Part shown: positions 10,801 to 21,419 of the stretch, one piece after another
How the letters are laid out: each line of letters starts with the position of its first letter
Numbering within the stretch: position 1 is the stretch's first letter
The notes under the pieces: model-generated
Seen by the model: the letters and a program-made list of their open reading frames with translations, nothing else
Told to the model about the DNA's origin: nothing
The model's database searches: none
Made by a program: the position numbers and the translations under genes
Origin: Brassica napus
Lineage: Eukaryota; Streptophyta; Magnoliopsida; Brassicales; Brassicaceae
DNA: 64,000 nucleotides
Direction of reading: 5' to 3'
NCBI RefSeq assembly: GCF_020379485.1
Contig: NW_026014861.1
Location: 372,001 to 436,000 of the forward strand

Positions 10801-13800
10801 ATTCAACTTCCTGGTGATTCTCCACCACTTTATGTATCCAAATCAAGCTTTTCACAAAGTGATTCATCCTGGTTTGATTGGAACGACGAAGAAGCTGTGC
10901 TATTCCCAAACTGGGAAACTGGAATCACCTGATTTGAAAGTGGGATAACTTCTTCTTGCCAACTCCTATGAGATTTATTCAACTTCCTGGTGATTCTCCA
11001 CCACTTTATGTATCCAAATCAAGCTTCTTACAAAGTGATTCATCCTGGTTTGATTGGAACGACGAAGAAGCTGTGCTATTCCCAAACTGGGAAACTGGAA
11101 TCACCTGATTTGAAAGTGGGATAACTTCTTCATCCCAACTCCTATGAGATTTATTCAACTTCCTGGTGATTCTCCACCACTTTATGTATCCAAATCAAGC
11201 TTTTCACAAAGTGATTCATCCTGGTTTGATTGGAACGACGAAGAAGCTGTGCTATTCCCAAACTGGGAAACTGGAATCACCTGATTTGAAAGTGGGATAA
11301 CTTCTTCTTGCCAACTCCTATGAGATTTATTCAACTTCCTGGTGATTCTCCACAACTTTATGTATCCAAATCAAGCTTCTTACAAAGTGATTCATCCTGG
11401 TTTGATTGGAACGACGAAGAAGCTGTGCTATTCCCAAACTGGGAAACTGGAATCACCTGATTTGAAAGTGGGATAACTTCTTCATGCCAACTCCTATGAG
11501 ATTTATTCAACTTCCTGGTGATTCTCCACCACTTTATGTATCCAAATCAAGCTTTTCACAAAGTGATTCATCCTGGTTTGATTGGAACGACGAAGAAGCT
11601 GTGCTATTCCCAAACTGGGAAACTGGAATCACCTGATTTGAAAGTGGGATAACTTCTTCATGCCAACTCCTATGAGATTTATTCAACTTCCTGGTGATTC
11701 TCCACCACTTTATGTATCCAAATCAAGCTTCTTACAAAGTGATTCATCCTGGTTTGATTGGAACGACGAAGAAGCTGTGCTATTCCCAAACTGGGAAACT
11801 GGAATCACCTGATTTGAAAGTGGGATAACTTCTTCATCCCAACTCCTACGAGATTTATTCAACTTCCTGGTGATTCTCCACCACTTTATGTATCCAAATA
11901 AAGCTATTCACAAAGTGATTCATCCTGGTTATATTGGAACGACGAAGAAGCTGTGCTATTCCCAAACTGGGAAACTGGAATCACCTGATTTGAAAGTGGG
12001 ATAACTTCTTCATGCCAACTCCTATGAGATTTATTCAACTTCCTGGTGATTCTCCACCACTTTATGTATCCAAATCAAGCTTCTCACAAAGTGATTCATC
12101 CTGGTTTGATTGGAACGACGAAGAAGCTGTGCTATTCCCAAACTGGGAAACTGGAATCACCTGATTTGAAAGTGGGATAACTTCTTCATGCCAACTCCTA
12201 TGAGATTTATTCAACTTCCTGGTGATTCTCCACCACTTTATGTATCCAAATCAAGCTTCTTACAAAGTGATTCATCCTGGTTTGATTGGAACGACGAAGA
12301 AGCTGTGCTATTCCCAAACTGGGAAACTGGAATCACCTGATTTGAAAGTGGGATAACTTCTTCTTGCCAACTCCTATGAGATTTATTCAACTTCCTGGTG
12401 ATTCTCCACAACATTATGTATCCAAATCAAGCTTCTTACAAAGTGATTCATCCTGGTTTGATTGGAACGACGAAGAAGCTGTGCTATTCCCAAACTGGGA
12501 AACTGGAATCACCTGATTTGAAAGTGGGATAACTTCTTCATGCCAACTCCTATGAGATTTATTCAACTTCCTGGTGATTCTCCACCACTTTATGTATCCA
12601 AATAAAGCTTTTCACAAAGTGATTCATCCTGGTTTGATTGGAACGACGAAGAAGCTGTGCTATTCCCAAACTGGGAAACTGGAATCACCTGATTTGAAAG
12701 TGGGATAACTTCTTCATGCCAACTCCTATGAGATTTATTCAACTTCCTGGTGATTCTCCACCACTTTATGTATCCAAATCAAGCTTCTTACAAAGTGATT
12801 CATCCTGGTTTGATTGGAACGACGAAGAAGCTGTGCTATTCCCAAACTGGAAACTGGAATCACCTGATTTGAAAGTGGGATAACTTCTTCATGCCAACTC
12901 CTATGAGATTTATTCAACTTCCTGGTGATTCTCCACCACTTTATGTATCCAAATAAAGCTTCTCACAAAGTGATTCATCCTGGTTTGATTGGAACGACGA
13001 AGAAGCTGTGCTATTCCCAAACTGGGAAACTGGAATCACCTGATTTGAAAGTGGGATAACTTCTTCATGCCAACTCCTATGAGATTTATTCAACTTCCTG
13101 GTGATTCTCCACCACTTTATGTATCCAAATCAAGCTTCTTACAAAGTGATTCATCCTGGTTTGATTGGAACGACGAAGAAGCTGTGCTATTCCCAAACTG
13201 GGAAACTGGAATCACCTGATTTGAAAGTGGGATAACTTCTTCATGCCAACTCCTATGAGATTTATTCAACTTCCTGGTGATTCTCCACCACTTTATGTAT
13301 CCAAATCAAGCTTCTCACAAAGTGATTCATCCTGGTTTGATTGGAACGACGAAGAAGCTGTGCTATTCCCAAACTGGGAAACTGGAATCACCTGATTTGA
13401 AAGTGGGATAACTTCTTCTTGCCAATCCTATGAGATTTATTCAACTTCCTGGTGATTCTCCACAACTTTATGTATCCAAATCAAGCTTCTTACAAAGTGA
13501 TTCATCCTGGTTTGATTGGAACGACGAAGAAGCTGTGCTATTCCCAAACTGGGAAACTGGAATCACCTGATTTGAAAGTGGGATAACTTCTTCATGCCAA
13601 CTCCTATGAGATTTATTCAAATTCCTGGTGATTCTCCACCACTTTATGTATCCAAATCAAGCTTTTCACAAAGTGATTCTTCCTGGTTTGATTGGAACGA
13701 CGAAGAAGCTGTGCTATTCCCAAACTGGGAAACTGGAATCACCTGATTTGAAAGTGGGATAACTTCTTCATGCCAACTCCTATGAGATTTATTCAACTTC

Positions 13801-14474
13801 CTGGTGATTCTCCACCACTTTATGTGTCCAAATCAAGCTTCTCACAAAGTGATTCATCCTGGTTTGATTGGAACGACGAAGAAGCTGTGTTATTCCCAAA
13901 CTGGGAAACTGGAATCACCTGATTTGAAAGTGGGATAACTTCTTCTTGCCAACTCCTATGAGATTTATTCAACTTCCTGGTGATTCTCGACAAAATTATG
14001 TATCCAAATCAAGCTTCTTACAAAGTGATTCATCCTGGTTTGATTGGAACGACGAAGAAGCTGTGCTATTCCCAAACTGGGAAACTGGAATCACCTGATT
14101 TGAAAGTGGGATAACTTCTTCATGCCAACTCCTATGAGATTTATTCAACTTCCTGGTGATTCTCCACCACTTTATGTATCCAAATAAAGCTTTTCACAAA
14201 GTGATTCATCCTGGTTTGATTGGAACGACGAAGAAGCTGTGCTATTCCCAAACTGGGAAACTGGAATCACCTGATTTGAAAGTGGGATAACTTCTTCATG
14301 CCAACTCCTATGAGATTTATTCAACTTCCTGGTGATTCTCCACCACTTTATGTATCCAAATCAAGCTTCTTACAAAGTGATTCATCCTGGTTTGATTAGA
14401 ACTACGAAGAAGTTGTGTTATTCCCAAGCTGGGAAACTGGAATTACCTGATTTGAAAGTGGGATAACTTCTTCA
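4884..14474. repeat. Centromeric ~176-bp tandem satellite array (Brassica CentBr / HindIII type)
   Basis: About 9.6 kb of head-to-tail monomers, roughly 54.5 units. Consecutive HindIII sites at 7853, 8029 and 8205 give a period of 176 bp; single-base indels give occasional 175- or 177-bp units. Most units carry AAGCTT. Diagnostic variable positions include a cttcttgcc / cttcatgcc / cttcatccc block and cttctcac / cttcttac / cttttcac after the HindIII site. These alternate in places, suggesting local two-monomer higher-order units (about 8735-9440 and 10150-11390). Outer units, especially 4884-6440 and the last one before 14474, carry more substitutions and lost HindIII sites. From memory the sequence matches the Brassica centromere satellite bound by CENH3 nucleosomes; a database search would confirm the subfamily. 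Short ORFs inside are chance products of the repeat. Confidence 0.93.
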
Positions 14475-15493
14475 TATTGAACTGAAGAGAAGAATGGAGC
14501 TTGTGCATAAATAGGGCAAGCTCTTGAAGATCTTGAGAAGAGTTCTATGAAGCTTCAGAAAGTGATGAGAAGCTGATACAAGGTTGGGACAATGGCTAAG
14601 AAGAGTTCAGATAGAAGTGGAGTAGCCTTTGGATGAGTTTAGGAGAGAAAGGTTGATGGTGCAAAGATAGGGACGGCCATGTACGGCCGGCTGTACGGAT
14701 GGTACGGCCCGGTAAGGACATGGTCGATCCAAAAGAGTTTCTATCAAGTCTTGGGATGTTTTGGAGTTGTGCAAAGATAGGGCGCAATGTGAGAAATGCA
14801 ACCCTAATCCGTACACTCAGCTGATGAAGACTTGTGATGCAAGGCATGAAGAAGGCTTAGGGAACAAACGGGAAAGAGAGCAATGATCCTAAAGGCATAT
14901 ACTGTCCGAGATGCTTTAGGAAGTAACCAGGAAGGTGTTGTGCTCTCTTGACCGTTTATGGATAAGGTTTCTTATCCATACAGCCTATTCAAATTCAAAT
15001 GTGCAAGCTGGCGTGAGCTGTAAAGTAAAGGCAAAGAAGAGATCATGTATCTGGCCAAAGGAGAGGGAAGATACATGGAGCTTTAAGTAAAGCAATCAGG
15101 CGCCAGCAAGGGAGAACCAATCACCATTCAGCCAGCCTTGACCAGATCCAAAGATACATCCAAGCCATTCATTTCCCAAAGTCCTTTAGAGCCATCAGAT
15201 TTAGGTTTATGAGTTTCAGATTGTGAAAGCTTATATAAACTGATGTATGGACGTTTTGTAATCTCTTAAGTGAGTAAGGGGGGAAACCCTTCTCCTTCAT
15301 GTTCTATGAAAGTCTGTTCTTGATACTAAGTCTCTAATCTATTCTCTAAGTCTCTCAGTCTCTTTAATCTTGTTACCTAGTCTCTTTCATACTCTAAATC
15401 TCTCCCCATACTCCTAAGTCTCAAATCTGTTCACATAAACTCTCCTAAACACTTTCTCACACACACCTTGAGTGAATCCTTATAAAAATCTCA
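14475..15493 (+). repeat. RE-N 5' LTR (1019 bp)
   Basis: Begins TATTGAACTGAAGAG where the RE-E LTR has TGTTGAACTGAAGAG, so the terminal TG appears mutated to TA. It ends ...ATCTCA directly before the PBS. The preceding satellite bases cttca (14470-14474) would be the TSD. GTACGG motifs lie at 14681-14707, and TATATAA-like sequence near 15233. Similar in length and sequence to the RE-E (936 bp) and RE-H (1036 bp) LTRs. Confidence 0.83.
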
Positions 15494-15511
15494 TGGTCTC
15501 AGTGCCAGGTT
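15494..15511 (+). other. RE-N primer binding site (degenerate)
   Basis: TGGTCTCAGTGCCAGGTT directly after the LTR; two differences from the TGGTATCAGAGCCAGGTT found in the intact elements here, which is complementary to the 3' end of initiator tRNA-Met. Confidence 0.8.
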
Positions 15512-15619
15512 CATCAGAACCTGGTATCTAACTTCCGCAAAGCTCAAGCCCACTTCCATGGCTGTTTGAAGCAAAGAAGAAGCTCTTTGGTCCAGCCAAC
15601 GTTTGTTCATCTTCAGGAG
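15512..15619 (+). other. RE-N internal leader, interrupted by RE-D
   Basis: About 108 bp without coding potential. It resembles the leader of RE-H after its PBS (shared ttcatcagaacctg and cttccgcaaa). It ends at the RE-D LTR; bases 15615-15619 (aggag) are the expected TSD of RE-D, unverifiable because the other end is lost. Confidence 0.65.
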
Positions 15620-16208
15620 TATAAGATTTATAGAAAGAGTTAGAGTGTTTTAGAGAATAAGAGAATGAGATTGGATTATGAAGAGATTAGTGAAGAATCA
15701 TGATGAACACTCAAGAACAAGAGAGAGAGAATGACTCAAACTGTGTAATCTTTTATTAATGAGAGAGTTTACAATATATAGGACATGATACAAGGGTTTC
15801 CAAGACTCTAAGGATAAGGCTAAGCATGTGAAGTCAATACAGGAGCAAGACCAGGTTTAAATCGATCCAATGGCTGATCTCACATGTGTAAAGCATCTTT
15901 GCTTTTGCTTTACCTTTCCAGCATGGGACAGGCTGTCATGGTGACCCTTATCCTTCTTCCAACGGTCTGATTCTTATCCAAGACTGAGGCTCAGACCGTT
16001 TACCACTCTAACTCCTCATTTTAACTTTCACCTTTGGTTAATGTTTATGATCGCCCTTGATATGTACGGCTTGTACGGCCAGTACCTTCAGTACGGATTG
16101 TACGGCTATGGCTGATCACAAACTCTCCCAAAGACTCATACCTTCTTTCCCTTTCAGTCTCTCAACTCCTTGTGCCTTCTCACACATTATACTCAGCTCA
16201 TTTCAACA
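15620..16208 (-). repeat. RE-D 3' LTR (~589 bp)
   Basis: Reverse complement starts TGTTGAAATGAGC next to the PPT and appears to end ...TCTTATA. Four GTACGG motifs (CCGTAC on the element strand) lie at 16064-16105. Closest to the RE-A LTR. The outer boundary is inferred because no partner LTR survives. Confidence 0.8.
16064..16105 (-). promoter_or_regulatory. GTACGG/CCGTAC cluster in RE-D LTR
   Basis: Hexamers at 16064, 16073, 16091 and 16100 on the plus strand read as GTACGG, that is CCGTAC in element orientation. Possible SBP-box factor sites; inference only. Confidence 0.45.
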
Positions 16209-16349
16209 CTCCCCCTCAAGCTTGATCTTGGTGATTGATCAAGCTTGGAAACCATGAGATCTTCCTCATTAAAAACCTCACCAAGGAAAACCCATTGGGA
16301 CAAAACCTTGATGAGGGAAAAAGAGTAAAGAGCCCATGGTTAAGGGAAC

Positions 16350-18507
16350 TCAGCCACTTGTTGTGAGATCAATGAGCCCTAGCCTGATGTGGATGGACTC
16401 CATGGTCTTTTGCCTTGCAGCTTTGGTGAAGACATCAGCTAACTGATCTTCACTTCTGGTATAGCATGGCAAGATCACTCCCAAGACTATCACCTACCTC
16501 ACCTTATGACAATCCACTTCAATGTGCTTGGTTCTTTCATGAAACACCGAGTTGGAGGCTATGTGAATGGCGGCTTGGTTATCACAATGCATAGTCATAG
16601 GTGTAGCTTGCTCAATTCCCAAATGCTTCAAGATCCCCTTGATCCATACCAACTCGTTGGTGAGCTTCAGCATTGCCCTATACTCAGCCTCAGCACTTGA
16701 GCACGATACCACCTTCTGCTTCTTGCTCTTCCATGTCACTAGATTTCCTCCAATGAAGGTGCAATAGCCTGTGGTTGATCTCCTATCAGCTCGATCACCA
16801 GCCCAATCAGCATCACAGTACCCAACGACTTCAGTACTCTTGTTGCATCCTAACCAGACTCCCAGACCGGCTGATCCATTCAGATACATCAAGAGCCTCT
16901 CCACCATGCGCCAATGATGTTCCTTTGGTACTTGCATGTGTTGGCTTACCTGATTCACAGCAAAACAGATATCAGGACGTGTGATTGTTAAGTATATGAG
17001 CTTACCCACTAGCTTCCTATAAAGCTTGGGATCATGGAACAGTTTGTTGTCCTCAAGCTCCCCCTCACGTGGAACCTTATACCCATCCTCCATGGGCATT
17101 TTGGCTATCTTCCCTCCTAGCACACCTGCATCTTTCAAAAGATCAAGTGCATACTTTCTTTGAGACATGAATAGGCCTTCCTTGGATCTACATATCTCAA
17201 TCCCAAGGAAGTATTTCATTTCTCCTAAGTCTTTGATTTCAAAAACAGATTTGAGAAACTCTTTTGTTTCTCTTATCCCAATCTTATCACTACCTGTTAT
17301 GATGATATCATCAACATACACAAGTAGACAGATGATACCTGATGGAGTAGTAAGAGTGAAGAGAGTGTGGTCCAACTCAGACTTCCTGAAGCCACGCCCA
17401 TTCAGAGTGGTGCTGAGTTTGTTGTACCAGGCTCTAGGGGATTGTTTCAAACCATAGATGACCTTCTTTAGTCTTAGAACATTCCCAGGCTTCACAAGAC
17501 CTTCTAAGCCTGGTGGAGGATACATATAGACTTCATCTTCTAACTCTCGTTGAAGGAATGCATTCTTCACATCCATCTGCCACAAGTCCCACTCAAGATT
17601 CACAGCCAAGGACAATACTATCCTGATGGTGTGTAACTTAGCAACAGGAGCAAATGTATCTATGTAGTCCTCTCCATATGTTTGAGTGTATCCTCTAGCC
17701 ACCAATCTTGTCTTTCTCCTATCAATCTGTCCATTTGGCAAGTACTTGATGGTGAATATCCATCTACTTGTAACAGCCCTCTTCCCCTTTGGGAGTTCAC
17801 TTTCAAACCAAGTGTCATTCTTAATCATTGCATTTGCTTCATTTCCAACCGACTCCTTCCATTCCTCATGCATCATAGCCTCTTCATATGATCTTGGCAC
17901 AAAGCTCTCATCTAAGCTTGTCATGAAGGCGCAATGATCAGATGGGAAATGGGCAAAGGAACACACTGCTTGGGAGGGATGCTCCACAGCCTGGGCATTG
18001 TAGTACACTCTCGTGTTTACCCAGTTGGAAGCATCCTTCTTCAACCGTGTGCTTCTCCTTAGCGGTGCTTCAGCCGGGACATTATCCCTTGATGAGACTG
18101 AGACTGGTTCAGTTTCTTCTTGCTGTTCTTCTTGCTGTTGCACATTGTCCTCCTCTTCTTGTAAACTTTCTTCAGGTTCTGGTTCACCCATTGCCTCAAC
18201 CCCTTCATCTTGCATCATCACACACTGATCAGGGTCTCTCAAGCCTTCTTCTGGATGGCTTGCTTCTTCAGTTTCATTCCCCCTCTCATGATTAGAGTGG
18301 GATGTTCCTTCAGCTTCAGGAGAACTAGATGTGTTCCGTCCTCCTTGATCCTGGGTTAGATTGATCCCAAGACCTTCCAATATGATCCTAAGGCTCGCAG
18401 CCTTATCAGAATCCCGAGATAGATCTTTCAAATCCTCCCAGCTCCGCTCTTCATAGTATCCCTTACTCTCCATGAACTTTACTTCTCTAGATACATGTAC
18501 TCTTCTT
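16350..18507 (-). pseudogene. RE-D pol 3' part: integrase tail, RT, RNase H with one nonsense codon
   Basis: Reads from the RE-E junction (RVHVSREVKF... in the integrase C-terminal region) through an acidic linker, RT (YVDD at complement 17307-17318) and RNase H (YCDADW, SSAEAEYRAM, MHCDNQ). A single in-frame TAG at complement 16494-16496 replaces the CAG (Gln) found in the paralogues after DCHKVR. Coding similarity continues past it to LIDLTTSG and a TGA at complement 16350-16352. The ATG near 18473 is internal and not a start. The upstream half is at 38480-40829. Known family role: cDNA synthesis in the particle; this copy is disabled by the insertion and the nonsense codon. Confidence 0.9.
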
Positions 18508-19443
18508 TGTGAGATTTTCAGAGTACAAGTGCTTGAGTGATGTAAGAACAGATGAGAGATTTGTGTATGATGAAGTATGAAGAATAGAAATGAGTTTAAG
18601 AGAATCAGAGAGAGTATGGGAGACTAAGAGATTAGGAACGTGTATGGGAGATTAGAGAGACTTAGTAACCAGAGAATAAGATCCAAGAACAAGTTTATGA
18701 AGAAGAGAGACTCTCTCAGCTTAAGGGTTACAAAATGATCCTAAGAGGCTTATTTATGCCTTTACACAACTCAGATCATAAACCTAGATCCTAAGGCTGT
18801 AAATTAAAGATAAATGGATGGTTAGGATGAGAGGAAGCTGGTCTTTGATGTTCTGGTGCTAGCTGGTCGTGGTTGGACTGAATGGAGGGCTCAGATTGCT
18901 TCATTTGAATTGGATGGATCAGATGAGTCAAGGCTGTAAAGGTAAAGCACCTTTACCTTTCCAGCTCATACCAACAGCTCACCTTATCCATTTGATTCTT
19001 CCTTTGCCTCCAAGACTCCCCAACGGACATAAGGAAAGGATTGGATCAAAGTAAACCGCCCTCACATTGCACATCTTGATTTGGGCTTAACCGGATGACT
19101 TGGGCGAGAGGAGTGGGCTGTACGGTCGTTGGTACGGACCTCCTGTCCGTACCACTTGCCTTATCTTTGTACATTGCCCTATCTTCCCTCTTGATTGCAC
19201 CAGACATCTTCATGGCTTGCCCTAGGCCGTACATGGCCGTACTGAATGCCCTAGCTTTGCACCTATGGCCATCTTCTCTCTAACTCCTCCAAACCCTTCA
19301 CATGATCAGTCTAAGTCTTTCCTAGACTTAACTTCTCAAGATAACTACTTCAGAACACTTCTGAAGCTTGATTGAACTCTTCTGGACATCTTCTAGAGCT
19401 TGCCCTATTATTGTACAAGCTCTATCTTCTCTTCAGTTCAACA
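18508..19443 (-). repeat. RE-E 3' LTR (936 bp)
   Basis: On the element strand starts TGTTGAACTGAAGAG and ends ...AATCTCACA, giving canonical TG...CA ends. CCGTAC/GTACGG motifs lie at 19120, 19132, 19147, 19227 and 19237. Confidence 0.93.
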
Positions 19444-20808
19444 CTCCCCCTCAAGCTTGACTTTAGGAGATCCTAAGCCAAGCTTGGAACTCTGAAGAGT
19501 CTCCCTCATTAAAAACCTTACAAGGAAAACCCATTGGGACAAAACCTTGCAAGGGAAAAAGAGTAGAGCTCTCCAAAGCCTAGGGATTGGCCAGTGAGCT
19601 CTTGTGCCTTAGAACCAGTGTGGTTGGACACAAGAAGCTCTGGATCACGGCCTAATAGGTGCAGCAACACTTCACAGCTTTGCGCACACTTCACACTTCA
19701 GCTTCACCTCTTCATGGAACCGGTTTGAAGTCTCCCCCTCTCAACTGACTTCACAGCCATCTTAGAGAAGCTAGGACACGACCAGATCATCTTCAAAACA
19801 CCAGTAAGGCTGATCAACACTTCAAACTATGCTTGCCCTCTTCATAGAACTGGTTTGGATCTCTCCCTCTCAACAGACTTCACAGCCACCTTAGAGAAGC
19901 TAGGAAATGACCAGGAACATCTTTAGTGAGGCTCAAGCAATGGTACCTGATACATTATCCCAAAGGTGCATCAGTACTTATCAAGAAACATCACACAATC
20001 CATTCAAACATTTTAAGTATCATTTCTAGACTTTGATTTGAAATGATGAATGTATTGAATTGAATTGAGTTTAGGGACACTTCCCTTTTGTTTTGGTGAG
20101 TTCCCACTCGGCCATTGCACCATCTCCATGGCATCATCAACTTCTTGGAAAGGCAGAATGGATTCATCAGCTTCTCATCAATCACTTCACCATAGAAGCC
20201 GCTTTGATGAGTTCACTTTCTTCCTTAGACTGCCTAGAAAAGCTCCGGCTGATGATCCTTTGTAGGAGCCTTTGCAAAGACTTGTTACTGACCATGGATC
20301 ATATGCATTAAGACTCCCCCTCAAGCTTAGAACCGAGACTAGAAGGAGCTAAGCTTGTGATGATCATATGCATCCCCATGGTCTTATAACTATCAGTCTT
20401 CCATGATAGCTTTCTTCTTGTGAGTTTACTATCTTCCTTAACCAGGAACTAGGGTGTTTGAATCACCATAGAGAGCCTCACAAGACACACTTCTCATTGC
20501 ATAATGACCCATGCTACACTTCCTGTAGACTTTGGACTGGATATTTCCAATGGTATTATGCAATGGCCATCTCTCATTGCATAATCAATCACACTACACT
20601 TCCTGTAGATTATGGACTAACATGTCCTAGTGATGATATGCAATGGCACTAGACCATTGTCTCTACATTCTTGGCCGTTGGCGAGTTACATGTATCACTC
20701 CTTGTGTACCTAACACCACCACAACTCAATGCAAGATCAGATCATCCCATTGGGATCAAACTAAGATCTTCCATCCTGTTTGATCACCAATGCCACAGCA
20801 GTATATAA
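19444..20808 (-). other. RE-E non-coding internal region, 3' part
   Basis: No supportable gene. It begins with the PPT complement (19444-19452) and the conserved 3' leader block (19503-19564). A second PPT-like tract, CTCCCCCTC, lies at 20314-20322, well inside the element. Further purine-rich tracts follow the same pattern near 19733 and 19864. The whole stretch aligns with RE-N at 62930-64000 and 50590-50848 in opposite orientation. It is interrupted at 20809 by RE-F. Confidence 0.8.
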
Positions 20809-21277
20809 TATACACTTTTGTGTATTAGAGTGTGTTTAAGAACAATCAGATTGTTTTGTGTAAGATTAAAGAGATTAAGAGAATAAGTAGAGAGAGAATA
20901 GAGAGAATACTCAAAACTCCATTAATTAATTTAATGTCTCAGATACAAGTTATATATGAAGAGATAAGGATAATACAAAGAGGATTTCGAAATCATAAGC
21001 ATGTGAAGTCAAGGGATAGGCTGTAAAGATGCTTCACATGCTTGGACAGGCTGTAAAGGTGCTTTACCTTTCCAGCTATGACCAGACCTTATCCAAACTA
21101 CTCCTTCCTTATCCAGACTTCCTCTTGGGCGTGATCCACTCTCCAAAGGGATGCAAAGTAACTTCCTAAGATTTTAACTTAGTTACCACAGTCAAACCGA
21201 AGTTACTGTGGTAAAACTCCAAAGTTACTATCTGCCACAATACTCTTCCTCTATCAATGTATCACCTCTTCTCAACA
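20809..21277 (-). repeat. RE-F 3' LTR (469 bp)
   Basis: On the element strand TGTTGAGAAGAGG to ...AAAGTGTATA, ending in TA rather than CA; TSD TATAA fixes the end. U3 has the inverted repeat TACCACAGT / ACTGTGGTA at 21184-21213. Nearly identical to the LTR at 47984-48452. Confidence 0.94.
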
Positions 21278-21419
21278 CTCCCCCTCAAGCTTGACCATGT
21301 AGAACAAGTCAAGCTTGGAAACCATGAAGACCTCCCTCATTAAAAACCTCACCAAGGAAAACCCATTGGGATAAAACCTTGATGAGGGAAAAAGAGTGGA
21401 GACTCCATGGTTAAGGGGC

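Noticed and set aside
4884..14474. Minus-strand reading frames of 60-84 codons repeated across the satellite (for example 7663-7917, 9775-10029)
   Set aside because: They follow the 176-bp period, arise from two adjacent monomers and are broken by single indels in most units; nothing suggests translation.
4884..14474. CRISPR-like or gene-family reading of the tandem array
   Set aside because: Units are contiguous 176-bp monomers without unique spacers, typical of plant centromere satellite.
4884..14474. Arabidopsis 180-bp centromere repeat
   Set aside because: The consensus (gaacgacgaagaagctgtgc, HindIII unit) is unlike what I recall of that repeat and fits the Brassica satellite.
18473..18480. 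Apparent start codon of a 659-aa protein in RE-D
   Set aside because: The Met is internal to the integrase C-terminal region; coding similarity continues upstream to the RE-E junction and then at 38480-40829.
19046..19283. Small frames in the RE-E LTR, repeated at 38082-38319
   Set aside because: They recur only because the LTR is duplicated, and lie in promoter-type sequence with GTAC motifs.
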